64,000 bases of DNA, taken from Alicyclobacillus sp. SP_1. GTDB lineage: Bacteria > Bacillota > Bacilli > Alicyclobacillales > Alicyclobacillaceae. Each line of letters starts with the position of its first letter. Position 1 is the stretch's first letter. The stretch lies in the NCBI RefSeq assembly GCF_024706985.1, contig NZ_JAMCCX010000017.1, forward strand, positions 1-64,000. The letters run 5' to 3'. Positions 8,962-17,075 of the stretch are shown here, piece by piece. The notes beneath the pieces were generated by a model. That model had not been told where the DNA came from, did no database searches, and saw only the letters and a program-made list of their open reading frames with translations. The position numbers and the translations under genes were made by a program.

Positions 8962-9755
8962 GGGATATTCACCTCTTCTCCAACATCAAGTGAGTAGTTT
9001 CGGATGAGGAGTTCACCCGACTTCTTGCCCGTTTTCTGTCGGCCGATGGAGTACAGGACATCGATGGGCTCGATGTGAAAATCGGCGTACCATTGGCGAA
9101 CTTCTGAATGGTCGTTGATGCTAAGCAGCCATTTGCCCTGCACGCTCGCGAGGGTGTCGCGCAGGCGGAGGTGATCCTCTCGGGTGAACGGGTGTTGGTG
9201 GTACCCCGTCAGGCCAAAGTACGGCGGGTCGCAATAGAAAAACGTGTCCGGCCCGTCGTAGCGGGGAATGACGTCGTGGAACGGTCGGTTTTCAATGTAG
9301 ACGCCGCAGAGACGTTCGTGCGCGGCTGCGATGCGGGGCCGGATGGCGGAGAAATCAAAGGCCGGTTTGCCACGTCCGTATCCCCAGTCATAGGAGTCGT
9401 TATACTTCCCGCCGAAGTGCGATTGTACCCGGAAATAAAAATCGTACGCGCGTAATAATGGGTCACGCTCGGTGTGGCGGCGGTCCATGACGCGGACGAA
9501 CTCTTCGCGGGCGTACAGCGTCCAATCAAATTGGCGCAGGAAACCCTCCCAGTCGGACTTGACCACGTGAAAGAAATGGATCAGTTCCGTGTTGACGTCG
9601 GCAATCACCTCCACTTTGGACTTTGGTTTGGCAAAGAACACCCATCCCGCGCCGAAGAACGGTTCGACATAACAGGTATGCTCCGGAATGAGCGGGAGGA
9701 TGACCCGACGCAGTCGGGATTTACCGCCCTGCCATTTGATGGGGCTTGGGAGCAT
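8958..9755 (-). CDS. Dam-type N6-adenine DNA methyltransferase
   Basis: A 265-residue D12-class methyltransferase that methylates adenine N6 in DNA. KWQGGKSRL at the N terminus and EPFFGAGWVFF (about 31-41) form the S-adenosylmethionine site. CDPPYFG near residue 174 is the catalytic DPPY motif. GAGGAGGTG lies 7 bases before the ATG at 9755. It is the first gene of the transfer operon and overlaps the coupling ATPase start. No partner endonuclease is nearby, so it is an orphan enzyme. GATC specificity is typical of the family but not shown by the sequence. Confidence 0.9.
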   Translation of the reverse strand: MLPSPIKWQGGKSRLRRVILPLIPEHTCYVEPFFGAGWVFFAKPKSKVEVIADVNTELIHFFHVVKSDWEGFLRQFDWTLYAREEFVRVMDRRHTERDPLLRAYDFYFRVQSHFGGKYNDSYDWGYGRGKPAFDFSAIRPRIAAAHERLCGVYIENRPFHDVIPRYDGPDTFFYCDPPYFGLTGYHQHPFTREDHLRLRDTLASVQGKWLLSINDHSEVRQWYADFHIEPIDVLYSIGRQKTGKKSGELLIRNYSLDVGEEVNIP

Positions 9756-9784
9756 GGATACACCTCCTCATGGACGACAAAAGA

Positions 9785-9801
9785 CAGCGACCGTGTCGCT
9801 G
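9785..9801 (-). promoter_or_regulatory. Hairpin in the leader of the transfer operon
   Basis: CAGCGAC and GTCGCTG pair perfectly around a 3-base loop. Read on the operon strand the hairpin is followed by TCTTTT and lies 30 bases before the first start codon. It could be a weak attenuator for the transfer genes. The 435 bases between 9755 and 10191 hold no convincing gene; a transfer origin would be expected near here but none can be proven by eye. Confidence 0.35.
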
Positions 9802-10190
9802 CCCTGCGTTCGAACCTTTTTTCTGTGATAACAGGATACCTCCTTAGAGCAGGGGGAGTGGTGCGCAACGGGTGCCACAAGTGTCCCGGAGGCTGCACAA
9901 GCGCAAGTACGGCGGTGACGTGATGTACGCAGGACACGGTGCAGCAGGTGGGGTACGGCACACTTCGAGTGGATCTTCCCTATACATCAAGGGATTCACC
10001 TCCTTTCCTGTCGATCAGAAAGGCGGCAGAATTGCGGCCACGGGAAGAGGAATGGGTACTCTCGCATCGTATCTCAGGAAATCGGGGGAAGGGTGCGCCG
10101 ACCGTGCCAAACCCGTCTCGTGAGGACTTGATGAATGTTCGAAACGGAGGTAATCTGTCACTCAACCAGGGAACGGGGAGGGCGATGGCC

Positions 10191-10478
10191 ATGTGCGGAT
10201 GGGTGAAGCAACTGCTGGCGGAGAAACTGATCGATGATTTTTATGAGGAGGGTTTTCATGGCGGCGAGAATCGGGAAGGGGTGCCGGATGCGCTGACGGA
10301 GCAACTCAAAGCGCTCCTGCCGACGGATAAATACGAACTGTTGTTCCTATGGGAAACGCGGTGCTCAGAGAACTGCGGAGAGGAACTTCGCCGTTTTTCC
10401 TGTTTTGTGGCGGACAAGATGTTGGCCGGATCAAACGCAGCGTGCGCTCTCGAACGGAACCCTGCGCCTGAAACATGA
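10191..10478 (+). CDS. Small hypothetical protein
   Basis: A 95-residue protein of unknown function. The ATG at 10191 is preceded by GGAGG at a spacing of 9. The frame is open further upstream, but those codons lack a ribosome site. The sequence is acidic and Cys-containing (ETRCSENCGEELRRF), without a membrane segment. It is divergent from the transfer operon and convergent with the ImmA-like gene, whose stop lies 5 bases away. No family is recognised. Confidence 0.45.
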   Translation: MCGWVKQLLAEKLIDDFYEEGFHGGENREGVPDALTEQLKALLPTDKYELLFLWETRCSENCGEELRRFSCFVADKMLAGSNAACALERNPAPET

Positions 10479-10482
10479 GGAA

Positions 10483-10857
10483 TCAGGGAATCATTCTCTG
10501 CGACCCAAGTCGGTCCACGGTTTGCGCTCCATGAAGCAACCAAACGGCGAACTCCCGGGCTTCCGTTTCCCATGCGGACGGGCCGGGTTCGTCCAGTTCA
10601 ATGAAGAGCGGGTCATGGTCACGGTGAAGAACAAGATGGGCAATGCCGTGCGCGACATACAGGCACTGGCTGGAAGCGTCGGCATGGACGTCATAGCCGA
10701 AGAATGCGCCCTGGTCCTGGCGATACAATATGCCCCACATCCCTGCGGGTGTGCGGCTCGGCAGCAGGTGAATATGCAGGAGTTGGCTCAGGCGAAACGG
10801 ATCGTTGGTTCCATATGTATGGACGATTTGTTCCACGGCCTCGTGTATCCCTTCCAT
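10483..10857 (-). CDS. ImmA/IrrE-like protein with degenerate metallopeptidase motif
   Basis: A 124-residue protein whose size and pattern resemble the ImmA/IrrE domain that cleaves phage or element repressors. The zinc motif is normally HExxH. Here it reads AHGIAHLVLH, so both His residues remain but the catalytic Glu is replaced by Gly. Further family features include the C-terminal EAREFAVWLL helix (usually E-x-x-A-x-x-F-A). XRE repressor genes lie 2.5 kb away rather than adjacent. It may be an inactive regulator or a decayed peptidase. GAGGGTGGGG precedes the ATG. Confidence 0.65.
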   Translation of the reverse strand: MEGIHEAVEQIVHTYGTNDPFRLSQLLHIHLLPSRTPAGMWGILYRQDQGAFFGYDVHADASSQCLYVAHGIAHLVLHRDHDPLFIELDEPGPSAWETEAREFAVWLLHGAQTVDRLGSQRMIP

Positions 10858-11301
10858 AGAACCCCACCCTCATCATCAAGGATGCTTTCTTGACCGTCCG
10901 GGCGATTTTATTTCCGGAGAATTTCCGCCCCTCCGAACGAAGCCGAGTGTTCGTGAGTCTGACCAATCGATCCGTTGCACAGAGAAAACCGCTTGGGATG
11001 GCTGTTATCAAAAGCTGTATGGTAGAAAAAGTATAGCATCTTCATCAAAATCTGAACCTTAAAATTTGGCAAGGTTGATCGGCATGCCACCCGTGGGCCT
11101 ACCCCGCCCCGAAAGGCGGGTTCCCTGTGTAGACCTGTCGAGTCGATGTCTATAAACACGTCTGCGATCGCCGGATGACGGCCGAACGGTGATCCGCTCT
11201 CTGAGTCAAGTACATACGATCACTTGCTACACGTCCACGTACAGGAACTTGCCAGTTGTGTGTTGAATATTCAGAGTACGACATTGAAAGGGTGTGAGTC
11301 C
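10858..11301. other. Intergenic region with a short GC-rich hairpin
   Basis: This 444-base stretch has no gene that can be supported. It contains an AT-rich part (about 11015-11065), suited to promoters for the ImmA-like gene on the minus strand, and a small hairpin with CCCGCC and GGCGGG arms near 11104-11121. No tRNA, riboswitch or insertion-sequence end was recognised. Confidence 0.5.
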
Positions 11302-12792
11302 TTGTTCATCTACCCGGATCTGACAGACTCCCTGCAGCAGCTGTGGGCAGCGGGTTTGGTCATCAGCCCGTGGTTGGCCGGTGTCGATGGCAGCGCCCGG
11401 TTTGACCCGGACATCCATGAAATGTTGAACGTGCGCGCCCGTGAGTGTGCCCTCATCCACTGGACGGAGGCACAGCGTGGCCGTGTGCTGGGGGATTTGC
11501 CGGCTCCGGAACGGATGCCGCAGATTGCGGTGTACGAAACGGCCGCGTCCACCGCCGTATACTTCGCACACCAGCAAACCGGCGAGTTGGATGTGACAGA
11601 AGCGCTGGCTCGCGACGCGATCCGCCGAGTGGAATCTTTTATCGACCGGCATGGGTTTGGCGTCTTGCTGCAGTTGTACATGCTCGTGACCAGTTGGGAG
11701 AATTTAAACGCCCTTGCGCATTACGGAGAGATTCCGGAACGCGAGTACGTCACCGGGTCGTGGCACCGGCCGTGGGTGGATTACAGTCTTGGCGAGGAGA
11801 TTCTGTTCGTCTGCATGCTCGGGAACATTCGGCTGGAGAGAAGGGAAGAGCGCCGCTTTGTCCGGTTGACGGACGAAGGTCATCGCGTGCTGGCGAAAAC
11901 CACCGACGCACTGCAGACGGCGGGCTACTTCCGGCATCGGCTGCATACGCTCTGGGTCTCCCAATTCAATCTGTTTCACAACTACGAACAATTGGCCCGC
12001 GAGATTTGGCCATACGCCATGGACCAGCGTCGTGAGTTTCTCCGCTTCGTCGATGTGCGGCCGGGCATGCGGGTGCTGGAACTCGGTTGTGCCGATGGCG
12101 TGGTGACGTTTGATGCCGGGCTGGCGGATCAGGTCGGGTCGTCGGGAACCGTTGTGGCGGTGGATCCAGCGGCTGGCATGTTGGCGCGCGCCCGGTCGAA
12201 GCAAAGACGAAACGGGATCGACTGGGTGGAATTTCGGCAAGGAAAGGCGGAGCAACTTCCCGTGGATCAGGAACGGTTTGATCTGGCGGTTGGGGTTGGT
12301 TACTTCCATTTCACCGATCGCGCGCAAGCCCTGCAGGAAATGAAACGCGTGGTCCGGCCCGGGGGCGTCATCGCCAGTTGGCATCCCCTGAAAATGGATG
12401 TTGATGCGCCGTTTTTTCGGGAATGGTTTGCGCCCATTCTGGATTTGGCCGCCAAACGCAATGATCGACCCAGAGACTTTCTGCTGGATCCCGACGAGGT
12501 TCGCCGGAACTTTGAAGAGTTGGGGCTTCCGATATTGGAGGAGGCAGCGCCTCCCCTTGTCATGTATTTTCACGATCCGGAAAAGGTGGTTCAGCATTTT
12601 ATCCGCGGCGTCGGGTGGTTTGGAGAGGAACTTGCGTCCCTGCCGTGGAAAGCCCGAGAGGACATCATCCAGGAGTTGACGGAACGCGGCCGATGGGTGT
12701 GTGAACGGGTTCCGGCAGGTGATCGAATGATCGCTTTGCCCACACAGGCGATTCGGGCCCGCGTTCCGGAGAATCGTTTCAGGGCGGATTGA
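11302..12792 (+). CDS. SAM-dependent methyltransferase with N-terminal accessory domain
   Basis: A class I methyltransferase of about 496 residues. The catalytic half begins with motif I, VLELGCADGV, followed by the acidic VVAVDPAAGM and the later FDLAVGVGYFHF, as in UbiE-type enzymes. The first 240 or so residues are a separate domain. It ends in a winged-helix-like segment (RLTDEGHRVLAK) and may bind DNA or a regulator. The substrate is unknown. The TTG at 11302 is chosen because AAAGGGTG precedes it; an earlier in-frame TTG at 11224 has no ribosome site. The riboswitch follows directly downstream. Confidence 0.7.
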   Translation: MFIYPDLTDSLQQLWAAGLVISPWLAGVDGSARFDPDIHEMLNVRARECALIHWTEAQRGRVLGDLPAPERMPQIAVYETAASTAVYFAHQQTGELDVTEALARDAIRRVESFIDRHGFGVLLQLYMLVTSWENLNALAHYGEIPEREYVTGSWHRPWVDYSLGEEILFVCMLGNIRLERREERRFVRLTDEGHRVLAKTTDALQTAGYFRHRLHTLWVSQFNLFHNYEQLAREIWPYAMDQRREFLRFVDVRPGMRVLELGCADGVVTFDAGLADQVGSSGTVVAVDPAAGMLARARSKQRRNGIDWVEFRQGKAEQLPVDQERFDLAVGVGYFHFTDRAQALQEMKRVVRPGGVIASWHPLKMDVDAPFFREWFAPILDLAAKRNDRPRDFLLDPDEVRRNFEELGLPILEEAAPPLVMYFHDPEKVVQHFIRGVGWFGEELASLPWKAREDIIQELTERGRWVCERVPAGDRMIALPTQAIRARVPENRFRAD

Positions 12793-12838
12793 AGAAGACG
12801 GACCCATCGTCGGATGCAAGAGCCACGCGCCACCAAAC

Positions 12839-12933
12839 GAAAAAAGCAAACCCTGCGAAAGCAGGGGACGCAAAGCTACAGGGACTACGGGTCGATGGTT
12901 CGGATGACCTATTGTCAGCCAGTTGCCGTTTTC
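12839..12933 (+). promoter_or_regulatory. Cyclic di-GMP-I (GEMM) riboswitch
   Basis: The core matches the GEMM-I consensus. It shows GCAAACC, then a perfect CCCTGC-GAAA-GCAGGG hairpin with the diagnostic GAAA tetraloop, then GGGACGCAAAGCTACAGGGA, a variable arm, and GTCAGCCAGTTGCCG at the 3' side. The closing stem pairs GAAAAAAGCAA (12839-12849) with TTGCCGTTTTC (12923-12933) at 9 of 11 positions. It ends 70 bases before a winged-helix regulator gene. TCCCTGT (12946-12952) can pair either with ACAGGGA in the aptamer (12878-12884) or with ACAGGGG just before the start codon (12996-13002), which suggests translational control. Confidence 0.9.
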
Positions 12934-13002
12934 AGGACGGCTTTCTCCCTGTACGCGCATTCCCTCTTTGAAATGGGTTGCCAACGAAGTGGGGGACAGG
13001 GG

Positions 13003-13359
13003 ATGGAACGTCATGGCGATGACAGCCGGATTGGGTTGGGACAGGATTGTTACCTCGATTTGGATGGCGAAGTACTCATGAAAGACGGGGGAACCCAATA
13101 CCTGACACCCATCGCCTTTCGGTTGCTTCGGTATTTGGCGGAACATTTGGGTGAGGTGCTGACCAGTGAAGACCTGATCCGCCGTGCGTGGGGCAAGAAT
13201 GGCATGGCGCCACGCGACGAACTGTACGTCTACATTCGAAAGATTCGCCTGGAACTGGAGGATGATCCCGATGAGCCGACATGCCTAAAAACCATGCGCC
13301 ATCGCGGATACGTCCTGTACGCGCGTCAGAAGGAAAAAAGCCCGTGCGGCGCACCCTGA
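13003..13359 (+). CDS. Stand-alone OmpR/PhoB-type winged-helix DNA-binding protein
   Basis: A 118-residue protein made almost only of the trans_reg_C winged helix. LTPIAFRLLRYLAEHLGEVL, then EDLIRRAWG, and VYIRKIRLELEDDP followed by KTMRHRGYVLY correspond to the recognition helix and C-terminal hairpin of OmpR-family regulators. No receiver domain is present. The ATG at 13003 lies after GGGGGACAGGGG. The upstream c-di-GMP riboswitch implies second-messenger control of its synthesis. It may tune transcription of nearby element genes or of surface structures. Target genes are unknown. Confidence 0.8.
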   Translation: MERHGDDSRIGLGQDCYLDLDGEVLMKDGGTQYLTPIAFRLLRYLAEHLGEVLTSEDLIRRAWGKNGMAPRDELYVYIRKIRLELEDDPDEPTCLKTMRHRGYVLYARQKEKSPCGAP

Positions 13360-13363
13360 TCCG

Positions 13364-13954
13364 TCAGTCTGCGTCATCCGGCGCCGACCCTTCGGAAGAT
13401 GGGTTGCTGGAAAGCTGCAGCGCACGGTGGATGAAATCGCGGACGAATGTGCGTTGGTCCTTGGTCAAGGGAACACCGTGGTAGGATACATTCTCTTGGT
13501 TCAGCAGGACGTCCAGATCCAGGGGCTGGCGGTCCGTGGCCCCGACGAGGTAGTCGGGATCCACCTGCAGCGCGTCCGCCAATCGCCCAAGCGCTTGGCG
13601 GCCTGGCAATCGGCTGCTGCCGAATTCCCACTGTTCGATGGTTCGCGGCGAAAGATGACACAACTGCGCCAAGTCGGAGGCACTCATCTGCCGGGCCAGC
13701 CGGGTGGTGCGAAGGCGATGGGCGAACATCATATGCTGGTCGTCCAGATAGCCGGCCGCCTGGAGAACCTCTCCGTAGGCCATGCCCAGCGCCTGGGACA
13801 ACGGAGCCAGCGTACCGGCCTTTGGCTTTCGTTTGCCGTTTTCTATGAGCGAGATGTACCCAGGTGTGAGGGCTGCCCTCTTGGCCACCTCGTGCACGCT
13901 TAATTTTCTCTCCTTGCGCTGTCTGCGCAACCAGGCGCCGAATGCCTCGTCCAT
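13364..13954 (-). CDS. XRE-family regulator with two HTH domains
   Basis: A 196-residue DNA-binding protein with two tandem Cro/CI-type helix-turn-helix domains. The first (FGAWLRRQRKERKLSVHEVA, with YISLIENGKRKP) is classical. The second (FAHRLRTTRLARQMSASDLA, with RTIEQWEFGSSRLP) is also complete. The short tail is acidic. The frame is open from a TTG at 14056, but the ATG at 13954 sits at the start of the folded domain and is preferred. It is convergent with the winged-helix gene, stops 4 bases apart. It is probably a repressor of the mobile-element functions. Confidence 0.8.
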   Translation of the reverse strand: MDEAFGAWLRRQRKERKLSVHEVAKRAALTPGYISLIENGKRKPKAGTLAPLSQALGMAYGEVLQAAGYLDDQHMMFAHRLRTTRLARQMSASDLAQLCHLSPRTIEQWEFGSSRLPGRQALGRLADALQVDPDYLVGATDRQPLDLDVLLNQENVSYHGVPLTKDQRTFVRDFIHRALQLSSNPSSEGSAPDDAD

Positions 13955-14127
13955 CGGATGTTCACTCACACCTTTCGATCCTGTGCCGTCGATCCTGTGG
14001 CGATGATACCATTCGAAGCGACGAATGCGCAATGAAAAGTTATCAAAAGTAATCAAAGATACGGTTGCCAGTTCCAGGGTACGCGTCTTATGATGGGATT
14101 ACACAAGCGTAGACGGGAGGCGGTACC

Positions 14128-14400
14128 ATGTCGAAGGTCTCGGGGCCGATCCGGGTCAAGCCGGAGGAGTTCACACGGGCGCGGGTCCTGAAAGGGCTGT
14201 CCCAGCGGGAACTGGCCCACGCGGTCGATTACAGCATTGCCTATGTGAGTCAATTGGAGCGGGGATTTCGCAATCCCAGTCCGCAGGCCGCCCAGCAGTT
14301 TTGCCATGTGTTGGACAAGCCCTTCGACGCGCTTTTTTATCTCGTCAATGTTTACAAAAGTAAACATGAGCAAACGGGAGGTGCGGAGCATGACCACTGA
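14128..14400 (+). CDS. XRE-family transcriptional regulator
   Basis: A 90-residue single-domain regulator with a clear HTH (LKGLSQRELAHAVDYSIAYV, then QLERGFRNPS). GGGAGG lies 8 bases before the ATG. It is divergent from the two-HTH regulator with about 170 bases between the starts, a common layout for a lysis/lysogeny-like switch. It overlaps the next small gene by 11 bases, so it heads a three-gene operon (14128-15018). Targets are unknown. Confidence 0.85.
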   Translation: MSKVSGPIRVKPEEFTRARVLKGLSQRELAHAVDYSIAYVSQLERGFRNPSPQAAQQFCHVLDKPFDALFYLVNVYKSKHEQTGGAEHDH

Positions 14401-14557
14401 AAAACGTTCAACACTGGCTGGGAGGCCGGCGCGTGCCAAGGATGACATGCGCCGTTACCCGCAGGGGATGCAGGAGTACGAGAAACTGATGCGGCATGAC
14501 GCCTTTCGCCGGGTGAAGGGACGCGTGCGGCAGACCAAGTGGGCGGATACACGATGA
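14390..14557 (+). CDS. Small hypothetical protein
   Basis: A 55-residue basic, soluble protein (MTTEKRSTLAGRPARAKDDM and on). The ATG at 14390 follows GGGAGGTGCGGAGC. It overlaps the XRE gene by 11 bases and its own stop overlaps the next start as ATGA. The tight coupling supports it as real. No family is recognised. Confidence 0.6.
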   Translation: MTTEKRSTLAGRPARAKDDMRRYPQGMQEYEKLMRHDAFRRVKGRVRQTKWADTR

Positions 14558-15018
14558 CGGACCCGCGCCTGCACCAGATTGAAACCTGGTTGTACGCCTA
14601 TCCAGCCTGGCAGCGGCGGCTGAAGAGCCTGCGGACGCAACTGGACGACTATCCCCGGGTTCGCTGCGCATTTCGTCCGGCGCCTTCGTTCGTGAAGGGA
14701 GAGATCAGCGATCCCACGTACGACGCCGTGGAGAAACGGATGGTCATCGAAGAGCAGCAGATTCGGCCTCTGGAGTTTCGGATCCGATTGCTTGAGAACG
14801 CCTTGTCCGTATTGACCGGGGAAGAAATGGCTTTTGTGAAGCTGAAGTACTTTGAACAGAAGAACAACACGATCGCGTGGGAACAGTTGTTTTTGTCACG
14901 CCGATCCTTTTTTCGTCAGCGGGTGGCCATTCTCGACAGACTGTTCGAGGCGCTGGGCGGTGAATTTGCGCTCATTTGGGAAGAGGGCGATTCCCACACA
15001 CGGACCGCATCAAGGTGA
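14554..15018 (+). CDS. RinA/ArpU-like phage-type transcription activator
   Basis: A 154-residue protein with the layout of ArpU/RinA-like late regulators. It has an N-terminal helical region, then IEEQQIRPLEFRIRLLENAL and a sigma-region-4-like helix-turn-helix (LTGEEMAFVKLKYF, then TIAWEQLFLSRRSFFRQRVA). Such proteins activate packaging or late genes in phages and are found in integrated elements. The ATG at 14554 overlaps the previous stop. No structural phage genes are in the window, so it is either an element regulator or a phage remnant. Confidence 0.6.
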   Translation: MTDPRLHQIETWLYAYPAWQRRLKSLRTQLDDYPRVRCAFRPAPSFVKGEISDPTYDAVEKRMVIEEQQIRPLEFRIRLLENALSVLTGEEMAFVKLKYFEQKNNTIAWEQLFLSRRSFFRQRVAILDRLFEALGGEFALIWEEGDSHTRTASR

Positions 15019-15249
15019 GAGACGAGGCGATTTCACGTCGGACGGCTCGCCCTCTCCCCCCGCGATGTGCAGCAGAATGTCATGAAGCGTGTGCGCAAAC
15101 TTCTCCAGTGCATCCGGCGTGGGACAATTGTAGGTGACGGTTACGGTGACACCATGGCCCTTGAGTGTCACCTTTTTTGTTCCATCGGACGGTGAGTGCT
15201 CCTGCACGCGTTGGCAGGGCGTTTCCGACAGGGGTGGAAACAGGTTCAT
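15010..15249 (-). CDS. Small hypothetical protein
   Basis: A 79-residue soluble protein containing VTLKGHGVTVTVTYNCPTPD and LEKFAHTLHDILLHIAGGEG. AAGGAGG lies about 11 bases before the ATG at 15249. It is convergent with the RinA-like gene and overlaps its end by 9 bases. Small proteins of this kind are common in Firmicutes mobile elements. No function can be given. Confidence 0.5.
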   Translation of the reverse strand: MNLFPPLSETPCQRVQEHSPSDGTKKVTLKGHGVTVTVTYNCPTPDALEKFAHTLHDILLHIAGGEGEPSDVKSPRLSP

Positions 15250-15361
15250 GGGGACCGGTCCTCCTTGAGTTGGGCAAAGTGTGGTGGTGAAATAGGGTTC
15301 CTGGTCTGCTGACGCGGGATGGCATAGGGAGGACTTGACTTTGCGACAAGGGGGAGTGAAT

Positions 15362-15378
15362 CTTTTCTTAAAGAAAAG
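15362..15378. repeat. Palindrome in a 330-base intergenic region
   Basis: CTTTTCTT and AAGAAAAG are perfect reverse complements around a single base. The palindrome lies between the divergent genes starting at 15249 and 15580 and could be an operator or part of a promoter region. Nothing else in 15250-15579 is recognisable. Confidence 0.35.
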
Positions 15379-15579
15379 GTTCGGATGGTGACAGCGTAGG
15401 CCGTTTCGTGTGACCGGGGGTGCCACGGACGTGACAAATCCGTCTTTCAGTGGATGAACTCAGGCGTACAGTCCTTTGACGTCTGCGAAAAAAGAACGTT
15501 TCGGTTGGCACTCGGGCGGCACTCGCCCCACATGTTTGCGTGGTAGTCTCGTCATACCGAGAAAAAGGAGGGAAACCAG

Positions 15580-16995
15580 TTGAGGAAATCGACCGTGGCA
15601 CTGTTGTCGTCAGCTGTGGTGGTGTGTGTGACCTCGTATGCGCCCGTTTCGGATGCGCAAACGGAGTCACATGTGCCATCCGCTCCGACTCGGTTGGAGT
15701 TGAACGGACAGGACGTATCGAATCCGGCGCATCTCGTGCGTCAAGAGAGTGCCAAGTCGGAGGCGACCAGTTGGTTGCCCATCTGGTATCTGTTCGGCGT
15801 ACTGTCCAAGCTGCACATCCGAAGCACGTGGGACGGACGTCATTGGAATCTCGAACTGCCAAGCGGTCTGCATGCCAACCTGGCGAATCGTCCACATGGA
15901 TCGTTGAATTCATCTGAGATCAGCATGGAAATCAACGGAATCCCCGTGGAAGTCGCGCCGCGCTTTGCGCATCGAGATGTCAGTGGGCATGCGGTCACAT
16001 CGTATATTCCGATGTGGTACTTGATGCAGGTACTCCAGCGAATGGGTATCGCGTCGACCTGGAATGGACGGACATGGTCCATGACAACGTCGGAGTCATC
16101 GCCATCCGTGACGAAACTGACCGTCGTGAAGAATTTCATGAATGCTTTGCATATCCAGCCGGATGACTCCGGTTCCAATCCTTTTCAGGATGTGAGTGCT
16201 TCGAACTGGCCGTATGTGCACGCGGTGCTGCAAAAAGGCTACTTCGCCGCAGACAGCGCCCGTCGTTTTGGCTCAGGGGATTCCGTGGATGTGCAGACCG
16301 TCGACCATGCGTATCAACGGTATGTCGGCATTCCGGACCGTGACTTGTCGTGGAACGCGGGTGGCAACACGGTTGCCTGGGCGAATGCGGTTCATCTTAA
16401 TCAAGGAATCGGGGCGGGAACCCTGACCAAGGTCAGCGAGACCCATCTTCTGTCCAATCTGACAGCGCTGTATCGGGGATATGCGAAAGATGCCAACGGA
16501 TCCTATCATCTCTGGTTCCGACCGTACGATGTGAAGCCCGCGTTTGCACACAATCCGGATGTCAATGCGCGGATGACATCCGTTGGGCAGGGGAATGCCG
16601 TTCGACTTGCCGATAAAATCACATTTACGGTGAACGGTAATGGCAACTTAACCTTCGTCTTACCCTGGTTGTCGGATCACAACCAGATGGAAGTCACCTG
16701 CGGATCGCTTTACAATCCGTCCGGCAATCACACGGAGTACAGTCTAGGTCGTGGAGGATTGTGGAAAACGGCAAATGGATTTTACGGATACGATTCACGG
16801 GACCCGGGAAACGGAGGCACCACGATCCCTGGAAGTGACGTCTTGGTCAGGACAAGGGGACATGCGGAATTGGGAGTGAGCGAGATTTTCCCAAATCACG
16901 ATATCACGTTTGTGCAGGTGGATTTGCGTCCGTCCTTGGGGATTCAAGCACCGCAAATCCGAAACAGCAGTGGACAGCCCACCTGGGTGGGGTAA
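15580..16995 (+). CDS. Secreted protein with amine-oxidase-N-like and SLH-like domains
   Basis: A 471-residue exported protein with a signal peptide (VALLSSAVVVCVTSYAPVSD). Two repeats resemble the copper amine oxidase N-terminal-like fold used for wall or surface binding: TSWLPIWYLFGVLSKLHIRS and TSYIPMWYLMQVLQRMGIAS, each followed by TW(D/N)GR. A degenerate SLH-like segment (NPFQDVSASNWPYVHAVLQK) follows near residue 200. The C-terminal 200 residues look like a beta-rich unknown domain. The start is TTG at 15580 with AAGGAGGG at good spacing. It probably acts at the cell surface; its role is unknown. Confidence 0.7.
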   Translation: MRKSTVALLSSAVVVCVTSYAPVSDAQTESHVPSAPTRLELNGQDVSNPAHLVRQESAKSEATSWLPIWYLFGVLSKLHIRSTWDGRHWNLELPSGLHANLANRPHGSLNSSEISMEINGIPVEVAPRFAHRDVSGHAVTSYIPMWYLMQVLQRMGIASTWNGRTWSMTTSESSPSVTKLTVVKNFMNALHIQPDDSGSNPFQDVSASNWPYVHAVLQKGYFAADSARRFGSGDSVDVQTVDHAYQRYVGIPDRDLSWNAGGNTVAWANAVHLNQGIGAGTLTKVSETHLLSNLTALYRGYAKDANGSYHLWFRPYDVKPAFAHNPDVNARMTSVGQGNAVRLADKITFTVNGNGNLTFVLPWLSDHNQMEVTCGSLYNPSGNHTEYSLGRGGLWKTANGFYGYDSRDPGNGGTTIPGSDVLVRTRGHAELGVSEIFPNHDITFVQVDLRPSLGIQAPQIRNSSGQPTWVG

Positions 16996-17075
16996 TCCCA
17001 GATCAGAAATTCTTCCACGCTCACCGCGGCGATCGATGTTTCGCAATAGGTTCGTGATGGAATCAGTGAATTCAA

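Noticed and set aside
9756-10190. Transfer origin in the gap before the transfer operon
   Set aside because: The hairpin at 9785 is too short, and no nick-site motif or relaxase gene is seen in the window, so it cannot be supported.
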